Positions 41,053-51,832 of a stretch of 64,000 bases of DNA are shown here, in pieces. The DNA is from Paracoccus chinensis (lineage in GTDB: Bacteria; Pseudomonadota; Alphaproteobacteria; Rhodobacterales; Rhodobacteraceae). Location of the stretch: positions 124,001-188,000 of the forward strand of contig NZ_FNGE01000006.1 in the NCBI RefSeq assembly GCF_900102885.1. Reading direction: 5' to 3'. Within the stretch, counting starts at the first letter, position 1; each line of letters begins with the position of its first letter. Both the position numbers and the translations under genes were made by a program. The notes under the pieces are model-generated. The model was not told the origin of the DNA. It did no database searches and was given only the letters and a program-made list of their open reading frames with translations.

Positions 41053-41990
41053 TGAAGCACCTGCTGACCGCCGCGCTGCTGGCGCTGGCGAGCCCTGCCG
41101 TGGCGCAGGACAAGCTGACGCTGATGCTGGACTGGTTCGTGAACCCCGACCACGCCCCCGTCGTGATCGCGCAGGAGCGCGGCTTCTTCACCGACGCGGG
41201 GCTTGAGGTCGAGATCGTGGCCCCCGCCGATCCCGCCGACCCGCCCAAGCTAGTCGCCGCGGGGCAGGCCGACCTTGCCATCACCTACCAGCCGCAACTG
41301 CACCTGCAGGTGCACGAGGGACTGCCGCTGCGCCGCGTCGGCACGCTGGTGGCGATGCCGCTGAACTGCCTGATGGTTCGCGTCGACGGGCCGGTGCAGG
41401 AGGTGGCGGACCTCAAGGGCCGCAGGATCGGCTATTCGGTCGCGGGGGTGGAGCAGGCGCTGGTTTCGGCGCTGTTGAAGTCTGCCGGGCTGACGCTGGA
41501 CGATGTCGAGATGGTCAACGTCAACTGGTCGCTGACGCCCGCGCTGCTGTCGGGGCAGGTCGATGCGACCATTGGCGGCTATCGGAACTTCGAGATGACG
41601 CAGATTCGGCTCGCGGGCGGCGAAGGCCGCTGCCTGTTCCTGGAGGAAGAGGGCCTGCCCGCCTATGACGAGCTGATCTTCGTCGCCAACCCCGACCGCA
41701 TGGACCCCGAACGCATCAGCCGCTTCCTGTCCGCCGTCGAGCGCGGCACCCAGTTCATGCTGAACCACCCCGAGGAGGCGCGCGAGGTCTTTGCCGCCCA
41801 TGCCCCCGACCTGTCGGACGAGTTGAACACCCAGGCCTGGGCGGACACCTTCGGCCGCTTCGCCCTGTCCCCCGCGGCGCTGGATCATGGCCGTTATCGC
41901 CGGTTCGAGCAGTTCCTGCTGGAGGCTGGGCTGATCGATGAGGCCTGGCCGGTAGACCGCATTGCCCTTGATCCGGGGGCCAGGGAATGA
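41052..41990 (+). CDS. thiY: Thiamin pyrimidine precursor ABC transporter, binding protein
   Basis: 312-residue periplasmic protein of the ThiY/NMT1 family. Signal peptide MKHLLTAALLALASPAVAQ, then LTLMLDWFVNPDHAPVVIAQ, the family opening that in ThiY binds N-formyl-4-amino-5-aminomethyl-2-methylpyrimidine. ATG shares a base with the thiF stop (TGATG). With thiZ and thiX downstream it forms a full importer, interrupted by tenA. Confidence 0.92.
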   Translation: MKHLLTAALLALASPAVAQDKLTLMLDWFVNPDHAPVVIAQERGFFTDAGLEVEIVAPADPADPPKLVAAGQADLAITYQPQLHLQVHEGLPLRRVGTLVAMPLNCLMVRVDGPVQEVADLKGRRIGYSVAGVEQALVSALLKSAGLTLDDVEMVNVNWSLTPALLSGQVDATIGGYRNFEMTQIRLAGGEGRCLFLEEEGLPAYDELIFVANPDRMDPERISRFLSAVERGTQFMLNHPEEAREVFAAHAPDLSDELNTQAWADTFGRFALSPAALDHGRYRRFEQFLLEAGLIDEAWPVDRIALDPGARE

Positions 41991-42661
41991 CGGATTACGG
42001 CCGCAGCTTTGCTGCCTGGCGCGAGGCCGCCGGAGCCTGGGACGACTATGTGCGCCATCCCTTTGTGCAGGGCTTGGGCGATGGGACGCTGCCACGTCAG
42101 GGGTTCCTGCGCTATCTCGTGCAGGACTATCGCTTCCTGATCCATTTCAGCCGCGCCTGGGCGCTGGGCGCGGCCAAGGCCGGAACGCTGGCCGAGATGC
42201 GCGCCTGCATTGTCACGGTGGATGCGCTGGTCAACCACGAGATGCCGCTGCACATCCGCATCTGCGCCGAGGCGGGAATTTCGCCCGAGGCACTGGAAGA
42301 TGCACCCGAGGCTCCCCAGAACCTCGCCTATACCCGCTATGTGCTGGAAGCGGGCTACAGCGGCGACTTTTTGGACCTCCTGGCGGCGCTGGCGCCCTGC
42401 GTGCTGGGCTATGGCGAGATCGGCCTGCGCCTTTCGCGCGAGGGGGCGACGGACAGCCCCTATTGCGACTGGATCGAGACCTATGCCTCGGAGGATTATC
42501 AGCGGACCTGCCGCGAGGTCGGTGCGCTGATCGACGCGGCGGTAGCGGCGCGGCTGGGCGGGACCCCCGAGACCCTGCCGCGCTGGGCAGAACTCGCGGG
42601 GCGCTTCGCCACAGCGACGCGGCTGGAGGCGGCCTTCTGGAACCTCGGCCTTGAGAAGTGA
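41987..42661 (+). CDS. tenA: Aminopyrimidine aminohydrolase (TenA)
   Basis: Hydrolyses aminomethylpyrimidine to HMP in salvage of degraded thiamin. 224 residues, all-helical: the active-site Asp in QDYRFLIHF, Cys138 in LAPCVLGYGEIG and the C-terminal Glu in RLEAAFWNL match TenA_C (cysteine type). The upstream deformylase (YlmB) that would supply its substrate is not in this operon. Overlaps thiY by four bases. Confidence 0.94.
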   Translation: MTDYGRSFAAWREAAGAWDDYVRHPFVQGLGDGTLPRQGFLRYLVQDYRFLIHFSRAWALGAAKAGTLAEMRACIVTVDALVNHEMPLHIRICAEAGISPEALEDAPEAPQNLAYTRYVLEAGYSGDFLDLLAALAPCVLGYGEIGLRLSREGATDSPYCDWIETYASEDYQRTCREVGALIDAAVAARLGGTPETLPRWAELAGRFATATRLEAAFWNLGLEK

Positions 42662-43337
42662 CGCGGCGCCGCGGGTCGCGGGCGCGGCGCCCGGCCTGTT
42701 TGCGGCGCTCGACCTGACGCTTGAACCGGGACGGCTGACTTGCCTTCTGGGCGCTTCGGGCGTCGGCAAGTCGACGCTGCTGCGGCTGCTCGCCGGGCTG
42801 CCGACAGGGGTCGAGTTCCAAGGCACGGTGGCCACCCTGCCCTGCGCGCTGATGGGGCAGGACGGGGGGCTGTTTCCCTGGCTGACCGTGGCACAGAACA
42901 TCGGCCTTGGCGCGCGGCTGCGGCGCGAGGCCGCCGATCCCGCCCGCATCGCCCGGATGGTCGAGGCCGTGGGGCTGGACGGTCTGGAAGACCGGCTGCC
43001 CGCGCAGCTTTCGGGCGGCCAGCGGCAACGGGCGGCCTTGGCGCGGACGCTGGCCGAGGACCGGCCGCTGGTGCTGCTGGACGAGCCCTTCTCGGCGCTG
43101 GACGCGCGGCTGCGGCTGCAGATCGGCGACATGGCGGCGCGGCTGTTGCAGGGCACGACGGTCCTGATGGTCACCCATGATCCCGCCGAGGCCGCGCGCC
43201 TGGGCGACCGCATCCTTGTGATGACGCCGGGTGGACTCGCCGAACACCCCGCCCCGCCCGGCCCGGTCCCCCGCCGCCACGACGCGCCCGAGGTGCTGGC
43301 CGCGCAGGCCGCCCTGACGGACAGGCTGCTCGCATGA
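42651..43337 (+). CDS. thiZ: Thiamin precursor ABC transporter, ATP-binding protein
   Basis: 228-residue ATPase. Walker A LLGASGVGKST, Q-loop ALMGQDGGLFPW, signature LSGGQRQRAALARTLAED, Walker B LVLLDEPFSALD, switch VTHDPAEA. The only in-frame start is TTG at 42651, which overlaps the tenA end by 11 bases and lacks a clear ribosome-binding site, so expression may rely on coupling. The protein begins late in the fold (about 18 residues before the first core strand). It energises uptake with ThiX and ThiY. Confidence 0.9.
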   Translation: MRSDAAPRVAGAAPGLFAALDLTLEPGRLTCLLGASGVGKSTLLRLLAGLPTGVEFQGTVATLPCALMGQDGGLFPWLTVAQNIGLGARLRREAADPARIARMVEAVGLDGLEDRLPAQLSGGQRQRAALARTLAEDRPLVLLDEPFSALDARLRLQIGDMAARLLQGTTVLMVTHDPAEAARLGDRILVMTPGGLAEHPAPPGPVPRRHDAPEVLAAQAALTDRLLA

Positions 43338-44062
43338 GGGCGCTGCTGGCCATCGCGGCGGCCCTGCTGCTGTGGGAAGGCTTCGTCCGCCTGACCGGCC
43401 TGCCGCCCTACCTGCTGCCAAGCCCCTTGGCCGTGGGCAGGGCGCTGTGGGTTCATCGCGCCGAGCTTGCCCCGGCGGCAATGCTTACCGCCTGGGAAAC
43501 GCTGCTGGGGCTGGGCCTTGGCGCGGCCTTCGGCATCGTCACGGCGGCCGCGATGGCAACCGTTCCCCGGCTCGGCCGGGCGCTGTCCCCGGCGCTTGTG
43601 GTCAGCCAGGCGATCCCGGTCTTTGCGCTGGCGCCGATCCTGACGCTGTGGCTGGGCTTCGGCATGGCCCCCAAGATCGCGATGGTGGTGCTGATCGTCT
43701 TCGTGCCCGTGGCGCAGGCGCTTTACGACGGCCTGATGGCCCCGCCTGCTGCGCAGATGGACGTGGCGCGGACCATGGGCGCAGGCCGCTGGGCCGAGCT
43801 GCGCCACCTGCGCTTTCCGGCGGCGCTGCCCCGGCTCGCATCCGGGCTGCGGCTGGGCGCGATCTATGCGCCCGTGGGCGCAGTCATCGGCGAATGGGTC
43901 GGCGGCGCACGAGGCCTGGGCGCGCTGATGATCCAGGCGAACGGGCGGATGAAGACTGACCTGATGTTCGCGGCCCTGATCGTCGTGGTGGCGCTGTCGC
44001 TGACGATCTACACCACGATCAACCGTGCGCTCGGGCGGATGCTGCGGAAGCGCGGCTTCTGA
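43334..44062 (+). CDS. thiX: Thiamin precursor ABC transporter, permease
   Basis: 242-residue inner-membrane permease of the NMT1/SsuC type with about six hydrophobic segments (ALLAIAAALLLWEGFVRLTG, ALVVSQAIPVFALAPILTLW, IAMVVLIVFVPVAQALYDGL and others). The ATPase-contact loop is in RTMGAGRWAELRHLRFPAAL. ATG 43334 overlaps thiZ by four bases. Last gene of the thi operon; its stop codon lies in a hairpin shared with the convergent chelatase gene. Confidence 0.92.
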   Translation: MRALLAIAAALLLWEGFVRLTGLPPYLLPSPLAVGRALWVHRAELAPAAMLTAWETLLGLGLGAAFGIVTAAAMATVPRLGRALSPALVVSQAIPVFALAPILTLWLGFGMAPKIAMVVLIVFVPVAQALYDGLMAPPAAQMDVARTMGAGRWAELRHLRFPAALPRLASGLRLGAIYAPVGAVIGEWVGGARGLGALMIQANGRMKTDLMFAALIVVVALSLTIYTTINRALGRMLRKRGF

Positions 44063-44089
44063 GGTTTCGGCCCGAGGGCCGCAACCTCA
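44060..44089. terminator. Shared hairpin holding the stop codons of thiX and the CbiX-type gene
   Basis: TGAGGTT-T-CGGCC, four-base loop, GGCCG-C-AACCTCA (44060-44072, 44077-44089): 12 pairs with one mismatch. The left arm starts with the thiX stop TGA; the right arm ends with TCA, the minus-strand stop of the chelatase gene. Strong bidirectional terminator candidate. Confidence 0.7.
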
Positions 44090-44845
44090 GCCTTCGACGG
44101 GTTCCTCGGCGGTGCGCAGGGCGGCGGCGATCAGGTCCGGGATGGCGTCGTTCATCCCGATCGGCGGGGCGATGGGGCCGTGGCCGCGCCAGCCCTGCGG
44201 GATGTCCTCGGTCGTGTGGCCGCCGTTGGTGGCGAAGAACGGCAGGCAGACGGCGGGACCCTCGGGCACCACGTCGTCGAGGAAGGGCGCTTCCTCGATG
44301 AAGGCGGTGGTCACGGCTGCGAAGCCCGCGCGATCCGGCAGCGCCTCGGCAAAGGCGCGGGTGCTGTTGGCCGATGCCCGCGAGCCCTTGGACCCGTGGC
44401 CCACGACCACCAGCGTCGCGCGCGTTGGGTCGATGCCCGCGCGTCGCGCCGCCTCTTGCGCGATCCGTGCGCCGATGGCGGGCAGTTCAGGATCGAGCCC
44501 TAGAGGCGCGATCAGCCGCGCGCCCTCCACCCCGGCCTCGGCCAGGCGGCGCGGCGTTTCGCTGCGGACGAACCAGCCGTCGGCCATGAATTGCGGGAAA
44601 ACCAGCCGCACACCCTCCAGCGCCGACAGGCTGCGGCGGCAGGCAAGTGTCGCGCCGCGCACGGTCCAGCCGGGCAGCAGCGCCTGCACGCGGGCGGCCA
44701 GCGCCTCGAGTTCCGGCTGCAGCGCGCCGGGGTCGCCCGGCTGGCCATGCGCCACGATGGCGGCGAAGGGCGGGGCGGCAGGCTCGACGGCGGCCGCGCC
44801 GGTGGCGCAGCGGCAGCCCTGGCAGCGGGGTGCGGCGTCGATCAT
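44087..44845 (-). CDS. Sirohydrochlorin (cobalto)chelatase-like protein, CbiX family
   Basis: 252-residue two-halved CbiX/SirB-type chelatase. Half one opens IVAHGQPGDPGALQPELEAL (metal-binding His in AHG), half two VVVGHGSKGSRASANSTRAF (His in GHG); LPFFATNGGHTTEDIP carries further histidines. Family members insert cobalt or iron into sirohydrochlorin-type rings. An N-terminal CQGCRC (Cys8, 11, 13) is an unusual addition that could bind a metal or cluster. The ATG overlaps the DUF4202 gene by four bases. No other cobalamin or siroheme genes are in the window, so which metal is used is open. Confidence 0.85.
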   Translation of the reverse strand: MIDAAPRCQGCRCATGAAAVEPAAPPFAAIVAHGQPGDPGALQPELEALAARVQALLPGWTVRGATLACRRSLSALEGVRLVFPQFMADGWFVRSETPRRLAEAGVEGARLIAPLGLDPELPAIGARIAQEAARRAGIDPTRATLVVVGHGSKGSRASANSTRAFAEALPDRAGFAAVTTAFIEEAPFLDDVVPEGPAVCLPFFATNGGHTTEDIPQGWRGHGPIAPPIGMNDAIPDLIAAALRTAEEPVEG

Positions 44846-45414
44846 CTGGCGTCCTCAAGCTCGAAGGCGGCGGCGAACTGGGCAGGCATGGGGAACTCGG
44901 CCAGCGCGCGGCTGCGGGCCTGCGGAGACATCTTGCGGGCGGTCTTCTGGACGATGACCAGCAGCGCGTCGGGTTCCTGCGTGGTGGCGAAATCGCCGAG
45001 GTAATGGCGGATGAAGGTGAAGCAGGCGACATCTTCCAGCGCCTGCACGGCGGGGTCGCGCTTGATGCCTTCCTTGCGCAGCATCCGGCCGGCGTGGTCC
45101 ACCTGATCCTCGGGATAGCCCGCGTCGCGCATCAGGCCCATGACACGCTCGGCGTGCCTGCGGCCCTGTTCGCGCCGCCAGGTCAGGTAGCCCTCGCGCC
45201 CCTCGGGGAAGTCCTTGCGCGGCAGCAGCCAGCGCTCGATGTGCTGGCCGCGGCAAGCGATGGCCAAGGCGTCGGATGCGTCAGGATGCAGCCGCTCCTG
45301 CTCGGCGGTCATGCGCTGGCCGTAAAGCAGCTCGACCGGCTGGCCGTCTTCAAGCCGCGGGTCGGCGGCGTTGGCGGCGTCGATGGCGGCGAAGACCTGC
45401 TGGCGTGACGTCAT
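44842..45414 (-). CDS. DUF4202 domain-containing protein
   Basis: 190-residue soluble protein of the DUF4202 family: RLHPDASDALAIACRGQHIE, the charged RWLLPRKDFPEGREGYLTWR, RMLRKEGIKRDPAVQALED and ACFTFIRHYL. The conserved His and Asp residues (CRGQHIERW, DQVDHAGRM, LEDVACFTF) recall HD-type metal-binding helices, but that is my reading and the function is unknown. ATG 45414 was chosen by homology. Coupled to the CbiX-type chelatase by ATGA overlap, suggesting a role in tetrapyrrole or metal handling. Confidence 0.85.
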   Translation of the reverse strand: MTSRQQVFAAIDAANAADPRLEDGQPVELLYGQRMTAEQERLHPDASDALAIACRGQHIERWLLPRKDFPEGREGYLTWRREQGRRHAERVMGLMRDAGYPEDQVDHAGRMLRKEGIKRDPAVQALEDVACFTFIRHYLGDFATTQEPDALLVIVQKTARKMSPQARSRALAEFPMPAQFAAAFELEDAR

Positions 45415-45515
45415 GCTGCGCTCCCTTGCGTTGCGTCCAACAGGTGCCACGGCCGCGCGGCCTTGCCAAGCCGCCCCCTGCCGGGAATACCCCGGGCAAC
45501 AGGAAAGGTTTGCCG

Positions 45516-46121
45516 ATGCTGGCTTTCGTCGCCCCCCGTCTGGTGCTGCTGTCGATCCCTAAGACGGGAACCACCGCGCTCGAGACAGCATTGGCGCCCA
45601 AGGCCGAGATGGTCCTGCGCTCGCGTCCCGAGATCAAGCACCTGACGATGAGCCAGTACAACCTGCGGATCGAACCCCTGCTGCGCAACATTCCCGGCCC
45701 GCCCTTCCGGGTCGCGGCGGTCGTGCGAGAGCCGATTTCGTGGCTGGGAAGCTGGTATCGCTATCGCCAGCGCCCGCAGACCATGGGCAAGCCCAACAGC
45801 ACCATCGGCATCAGCTTCGAGGGTTTCGTGCAGGACTACCTGTCCGAGGACCGCCCCCCCTATGCCGCGCTGGGGCGGCAGTCGGGTTTCCTGTCGCCCG
45901 CCCCCGGCCGGAACGGTCCCGACCTCCTGTTCCGCTACGAACAGATGGACGAGGTGCTGCGCTTCTTCGGCGAGGCGCTGAAGACGGAACTGACGCTCAG
46001 GCGCGTCAACGTCTCGCCCCCCGCCGACATGACGCTGGCCCCGGACACCGAGGCGCGGCTGCGCGCGGCGCTGGCCGAGGATTACGCCCTGTGGGAAGCC
46101 GCCGCCCGGTCCGCGCCGTAA
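45516..46121 (+). CDS. Sulfotransferase-like family protein
   Basis: 201-residue protein with LLSIPKTGTTALETAL near the N-terminus, the 5'-phosphosulfate binding loop of PAPS-dependent sulfotransferases, and VAAVVREPISWLGSWYRYR, matching the 3'-phosphate binding region. Small for a sulfotransferase (usually 250-300) and the C-terminal part is reduced, so activity and acceptor are uncertain. ATG 45516 has AGGAAAGG upstream. Its last 40 bases overlap the end of the START-domain gene on the other strand. Confidence 0.82.
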   Translation: MLAFVAPRLVLLSIPKTGTTALETALAPKAEMVLRSRPEIKHLTMSQYNLRIEPLLRNIPGPPFRVAAVVREPISWLGSWYRYRQRPQTMGKPNSTIGISFEGFVQDYLSEDRPPYAALGRQSGFLSPAPGRNGPDLLFRYEQMDEVLRFFGEALKTELTLRRVNVSPPADMTLAPDTEARLRAALAEDYALWEAAARSAP

Positions 46122-46561
46122 AGGGCGCGCGCGCGATCCTCGAAGGCGCGGACGATGCGGTGCATGGCCTCGCCGAAGACGACACCGATCACGCGGCGCA
46201 GGATGGCATTGCGGAACTCGAAGTCCACGAAGAAGCAGACCTCGCAGCCGCCCTGGGGTCGGTCCTTGAAGGTCCATTCGCTGTGCAGATGCGTGAAAGG
46301 CCCGTCCAGGTAGCGCGTGTCGATGCGCTTCTGGTCGGGAAACAGCGTGACGCGGCTGCCGAAGCGTTCACGGAAGACCTTGAAGCTGATGACCAGGTCG
46401 GCCTCGATCACCTCGGACCCGTCCGGGCCGGGCGTGCGGGACCGGATGCGCGCCGCCGTGTTCCAAGGCAGGAACTTGGGATAGCTTTCCACGTCTGCGA
46501 CAAGGTCATACATCTGCTGCGCGGTATAGGGCAGCACCCGTGTTTCGGTATGAGTGGGCAA
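46082..46561 (-). CDS. COQ10/RatA-type START (SRPBCC) domain protein
   Basis: 159-residue ubiquinone-binding type START protein: MPTHTETRVLPYTAQQMYDL, VADVESYPKFLPW, DGPFTHLHSEWTFKD and CEVCFFVDFEFRNAIL. Relatives assist coenzyme Q function; E. coli RatA has been described as a ribosome association toxin, which I do not infer here. The start is TTG at 46561, supported by AAGGA eight bases upstream and by the conserved opening residues. 40-base tail overlap with the sulfotransferase-like gene. Confidence 0.92.
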   Translation of the reverse strand: MPTHTETRVLPYTAQQMYDLVADVESYPKFLPWNTAARIRSRTPGPDGSEVIEADLVISFKVFRERFGSRVTLFPDQKRIDTRYLDGPFTHLHSEWTFKDRPQGGCEVCFFVDFEFRNAILRRVIGVVFGEAMHRIVRAFEDRARALYGADRAAASHRA

Positions 46562-46612
46562 GGGGCAGTCCTTCGGCGTCAGGCGGGCACGGTCTAGCAG
46601 AGGTTTCGGACG

Positions 46613-46798
46613 ATGAACAACATGATCTGGCTGATGCGGGCGGCCCGATGGGTCCGCAACCCGCCCTCGGCGGGGCGGGTCAAGCTGGTGGTCGCCATCG
46701 TGGTGGTGGTGATCCTGCTGGGCACGGCCGACTGGATGGGCTGGGTGCCCGAGTGGGCGCAGATGGACCGCGCCCCCCGCCGCATCCCCGGGTCCTGA
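46613..46798 (+). CDS. Small single-span membrane protein
   Basis: 61 residues: basic N-terminus (MIWLMRAARWVRNPPSAGR), one transmembrane helix VKLVVAIVVVVILLGTADWM and a short C-terminal tail. AGAGG lies nine bases before the ATG. It fills the divergent gap beside the START-domain gene and ends three bases from the metallopeptidase stop. By recollection, similar short proteins occur in Rhodobacterales; function unknown. Confidence 0.75.
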   Translation: MNNMIWLMRAARWVRNPPSAGRVKLVVAIVVVVILLGTADWMGWVPEWAQMDRAPRRIPGS

Positions 46799-46801
46799 GG
46801 C

Positions 46802-47650
46802 TTAAAGCCCGGCTTCCGCGAAGGTGTTGCAGTCGGCCATCTCGCCCGACTGCATTCCCCGGATCAGCCACTCGCTGCGCTCGGCGGCGGAGCCATGGGT
46901 GAAGCTGTCGGGCATGGGCGCGCGGCCCGCCTTTTCCATCAGGATGTCGTCCCCGACCGCACGCGAGGCGTTCACGGCCTCGTCGATGTCGCCGCGCTCG
47001 ATCGAGCCGAAACGGTCGCCCGCGTGGCGCGCCCAGATCCCGGCAAAGCAGTCGGCCTGCAGTTCGGTCAGAACCGAAAGGCGGTTTGCGTCGGTCTGGC
47101 CTACCTGCCCGCGGAGGCGGTTGACGCGCGGCAGGATGCCGATCTGGTTCTGGACGTGGTGCCCGATCTCATGTGCGATCACATAGGCATAGGCGAAGTC
47201 GCCCCCTGCCCCCATCTGCCGCTGCATGACCCGGAAGAAGTCGGTGTCGAGGTAAACGCGCTGGTCGCCGGGGCAGTAGAAGGGCCCCATGGCCGAGGAC
47301 GCGCCGCCGCAGGCCGACTGCACGGCACCCGAGAACATCACCAGCCTGGGTTCCTGGTACTGCAGCCCCGCCTGCTGGGCGAGGACATCGGTCCAGATCT
47401 CCTCGGTGTCGGCCAGCACAACCGAGACGAACTGCCCCATCTCCTGTTCTTCGGTGCTGAGTTGGCGTTCCGCGCCGGGGCGCGCGTCGTCCTGCATCCC
47501 GCTGACCAGGGGCGAGATGTCGACGCCGAAGAACCAGCCTACCGCCAGCACGACCAGCGTGCCGACCAGTCCAAGGCCGCCCGCGCCGGCCGAGCCCATG
47601 CCGCGCCGATCCTCGATGTTGCTGCTGCCGCGCCGGCCTCGCCATTCCAT
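46802..47650 (-). CDS. Neutral zinc metallopeptidase, YpfJ/KPN_02809 family
   Basis: 282 residues with an N-terminal membrane anchor (GLGLVGTLVVLAVGWFFGVD) and a periplasmic peptidase-like domain carrying the zinc motif AHEIGHH and the downstream third ligand in LTELQADCFAGIW. SACGGASSAMGPFYCPGD is a family signature with a probable disulfide. ATG 47650 (MEWRGRRGSSN) has AAAGGA eight bases upstream; an ATG three codons earlier is less favoured. Substrate unknown. Confidence 0.92.
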   Translation of the reverse strand: MEWRGRRGSSNIEDRRGMGSAGAGGLGLVGTLVVLAVGWFFGVDISPLVSGMQDDARPGAERQLSTEEQEMGQFVSVVLADTEEIWTDVLAQQAGLQYQEPRLVMFSGAVQSACGGASSAMGPFYCPGDQRVYLDTDFFRVMQRQMGAGGDFAYAYVIAHEIGHHVQNQIGILPRVNRLRGQVGQTDANRLSVLTELQADCFAGIWARHAGDRFGSIERGDIDEAVNASRAVGDDILMEKAGRAPMPDSFTHGSAAERSEWLIRGMQSGEMADCNTFAEAGL

Positions 47651-47770
47651 GTCGCGCATCCTTTGGGGTGATCCGCTCCAACGGTTACGCAGGCTTGACG
47701 GACCGCGCAAGAGTTGGAAAGGAAACGGCGTTGCGGACGTCTGAACCGTGGCCAATGATGCGAGGGGCGG

Positions 47771-48367
47771 ATGTTCGACTGGGTTCTGTCGGTGATCGAG
47801 GGCTGGGGCTATCCCGGCATCTTCTTCCTGATGCTGGCAGAGAACGTCTTTCCGCCCATCCCCTCCGAGGTCATCATGCCGCTGGCGGGCTACCTGGCCG
47901 CGACGGGCAAGCTGTCCTTCCTGCCCACGGTGCTGATCGGCACCATCGGGTCGGTCCTGGGCACGTCCTTGTGGTACTTCATCGGGGCCTGGATCGGGGC
48001 GGCGCGGCTGAAGCGCTGGTCGGCCCGCCACGGCCGACTGCTGACGGTTTCCCCCTCGGACATTGACAATGCGCAGGCGTGGTTCGACCGGCACGGCGGC
48101 AAGGCCGTGCTGATCGGGCGCATGATCCCTGCCGTCCGCACGCTGATCTCGGTCCCGGCGGGCGTCGCGCGGATGCCCTTCGGCCGCTTCCTGGCCTTCA
48201 CGGTAGGGGGCAGCCTGCTGTGGACGACGCTGCTGGCCAGTGCCGGGCTTGCGCTCGAGGCGAACTACCACCGTGTCGCCGATGTGATCGATCCGCTGTC
48301 GAAGCTGGTCGTGGTGACGGTGGTTCTGGTCTACCTCTACCGCGTCATCACCTGGAAGCCGCATTGA
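47771..48367 (+). CDS. DedA family membrane protein
   Basis: 198-residue integral membrane protein of the DedA/VTT family (undecaprenyl-phosphate or lipid flipping in studied relatives). Motifs: EGWGYPGIFFLMLAENVFPP, IPSEVIMPLAGYLAATG, GRMIPAVRTLISVPAGVARM. The conserved acidic EN and the Arg-rich GRxxPxxRT are present. Fourteen bases before dsbB, probably cotranscribed. Confidence 0.93.
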   Translation: MFDWVLSVIEGWGYPGIFFLMLAENVFPPIPSEVIMPLAGYLAATGKLSFLPTVLIGTIGSVLGTSLWYFIGAWIGAARLKRWSARHGRLLTVSPSDIDNAQAWFDRHGGKAVLIGRMIPAVRTLISVPAGVARMPFGRFLAFTVGGSLLWTTLLASAGLALEANYHRVADVIDPLSKLVVVTVVLVYLYRVITWKPH

Positions 48368-48380
48368 GGACAACCCGCCC

Positions 48381-48878
48381 ATGATCCGCCCCTCGCATTC
48401 CGACACCCGCACCTGGGCAGTGCTTGCCGCAGCCGGCTCGGCCGCGCTGCTGGCGGGGGCCTTCTTCTTCCAGGCCTTGGGCTATGCGCCCTGCGAGCTG
48501 TGCCTGCTGCAGCGCTGGCCCCATGCCGCCGCCGTGGTGATCGGCCTTGCCGTGGCCGCGACCGGCTTCCGCCGGGCCTGGGGGCTGCTGGGGCTGGTGG
48601 CGGCGATACTCGCCACCGCCTTCGCCATCTATCACGTGGGCGTGGAACAGGCTTGGTGGGCCGGGCCGAGCGCCTGCTCGGGCGGTCTGGGCGATCTGTC
48701 GGCGGTCAGCACGGACGAGTTGCTTGCCCGCATCCGGGGCGCGCAGGTGATCCGCTGCGACCAGCCAAGCTGGATCTTCCTCGGCCTCAGCATGGCCGCC
48801 TGGAACGCGATCCTGTCGGCGGTGCTGGTTGCCGTCTGGGCGCTGTCGCTGCGTCGTTCCGGGCGCCGAAAACCCTGA
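48381..48878 (+). CDS. dsbB: Disulfide bond formation protein B
   Basis: Inner-membrane quinone reductase that reoxidises DsbA. 165 residues, four hydrophobic segments; first redox pair CELC in ALGYAPCELCLLQRWPH, second pair Cys in GPSACSGG and VIRCDQPSW. The Q-R-W segment after CELC is typical of the quinone site. Follows dedA closely; dsbA is not in the window. Confidence 0.92.
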   Translation: MIRPSHSDTRTWAVLAAAGSAALLAGAFFFQALGYAPCELCLLQRWPHAAAVVIGLAVAATGFRRAWGLLGLVAAILATAFAIYHVGVEQAWWAGPSACSGGLGDLSAVSTDELLARIRGAQVIRCDQPSWIFLGLSMAAWNAILSAVLVAVWALSLRRSGRRKP

Positions 48879-48954
48879 AAATTCAGGCGAAATGGTTGAA
48901 TTTCAAGGCGGCAGATGATACATCTGCCCCCAACGACATCTAAAGGCGAAACCC

Positions 48955-51729
<2,775 letters not shown>

Positions 51730-51749
51730 GATCCCCTCCCATGAACCGG

Positions 51750-51785
51750 AAACGCCGCGCCTGGAAAAGCGCGGCGTTTCTCGTT
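51750..51785 (+). terminator. gyrA terminator
   Basis: AAACGCCGCGC (51750-51760) pairs perfectly with GCGCGGCGTTT (51769-51779) across loop CTGGAAAA, then CTCGTT. Twenty bases past the stop. Confidence 0.82.
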
Positions 51786-51832
51786 GGAAAGCGCTGACCG
51801 GCTGAGACGCCGGCTAGCCGGGACAGGTGGGC

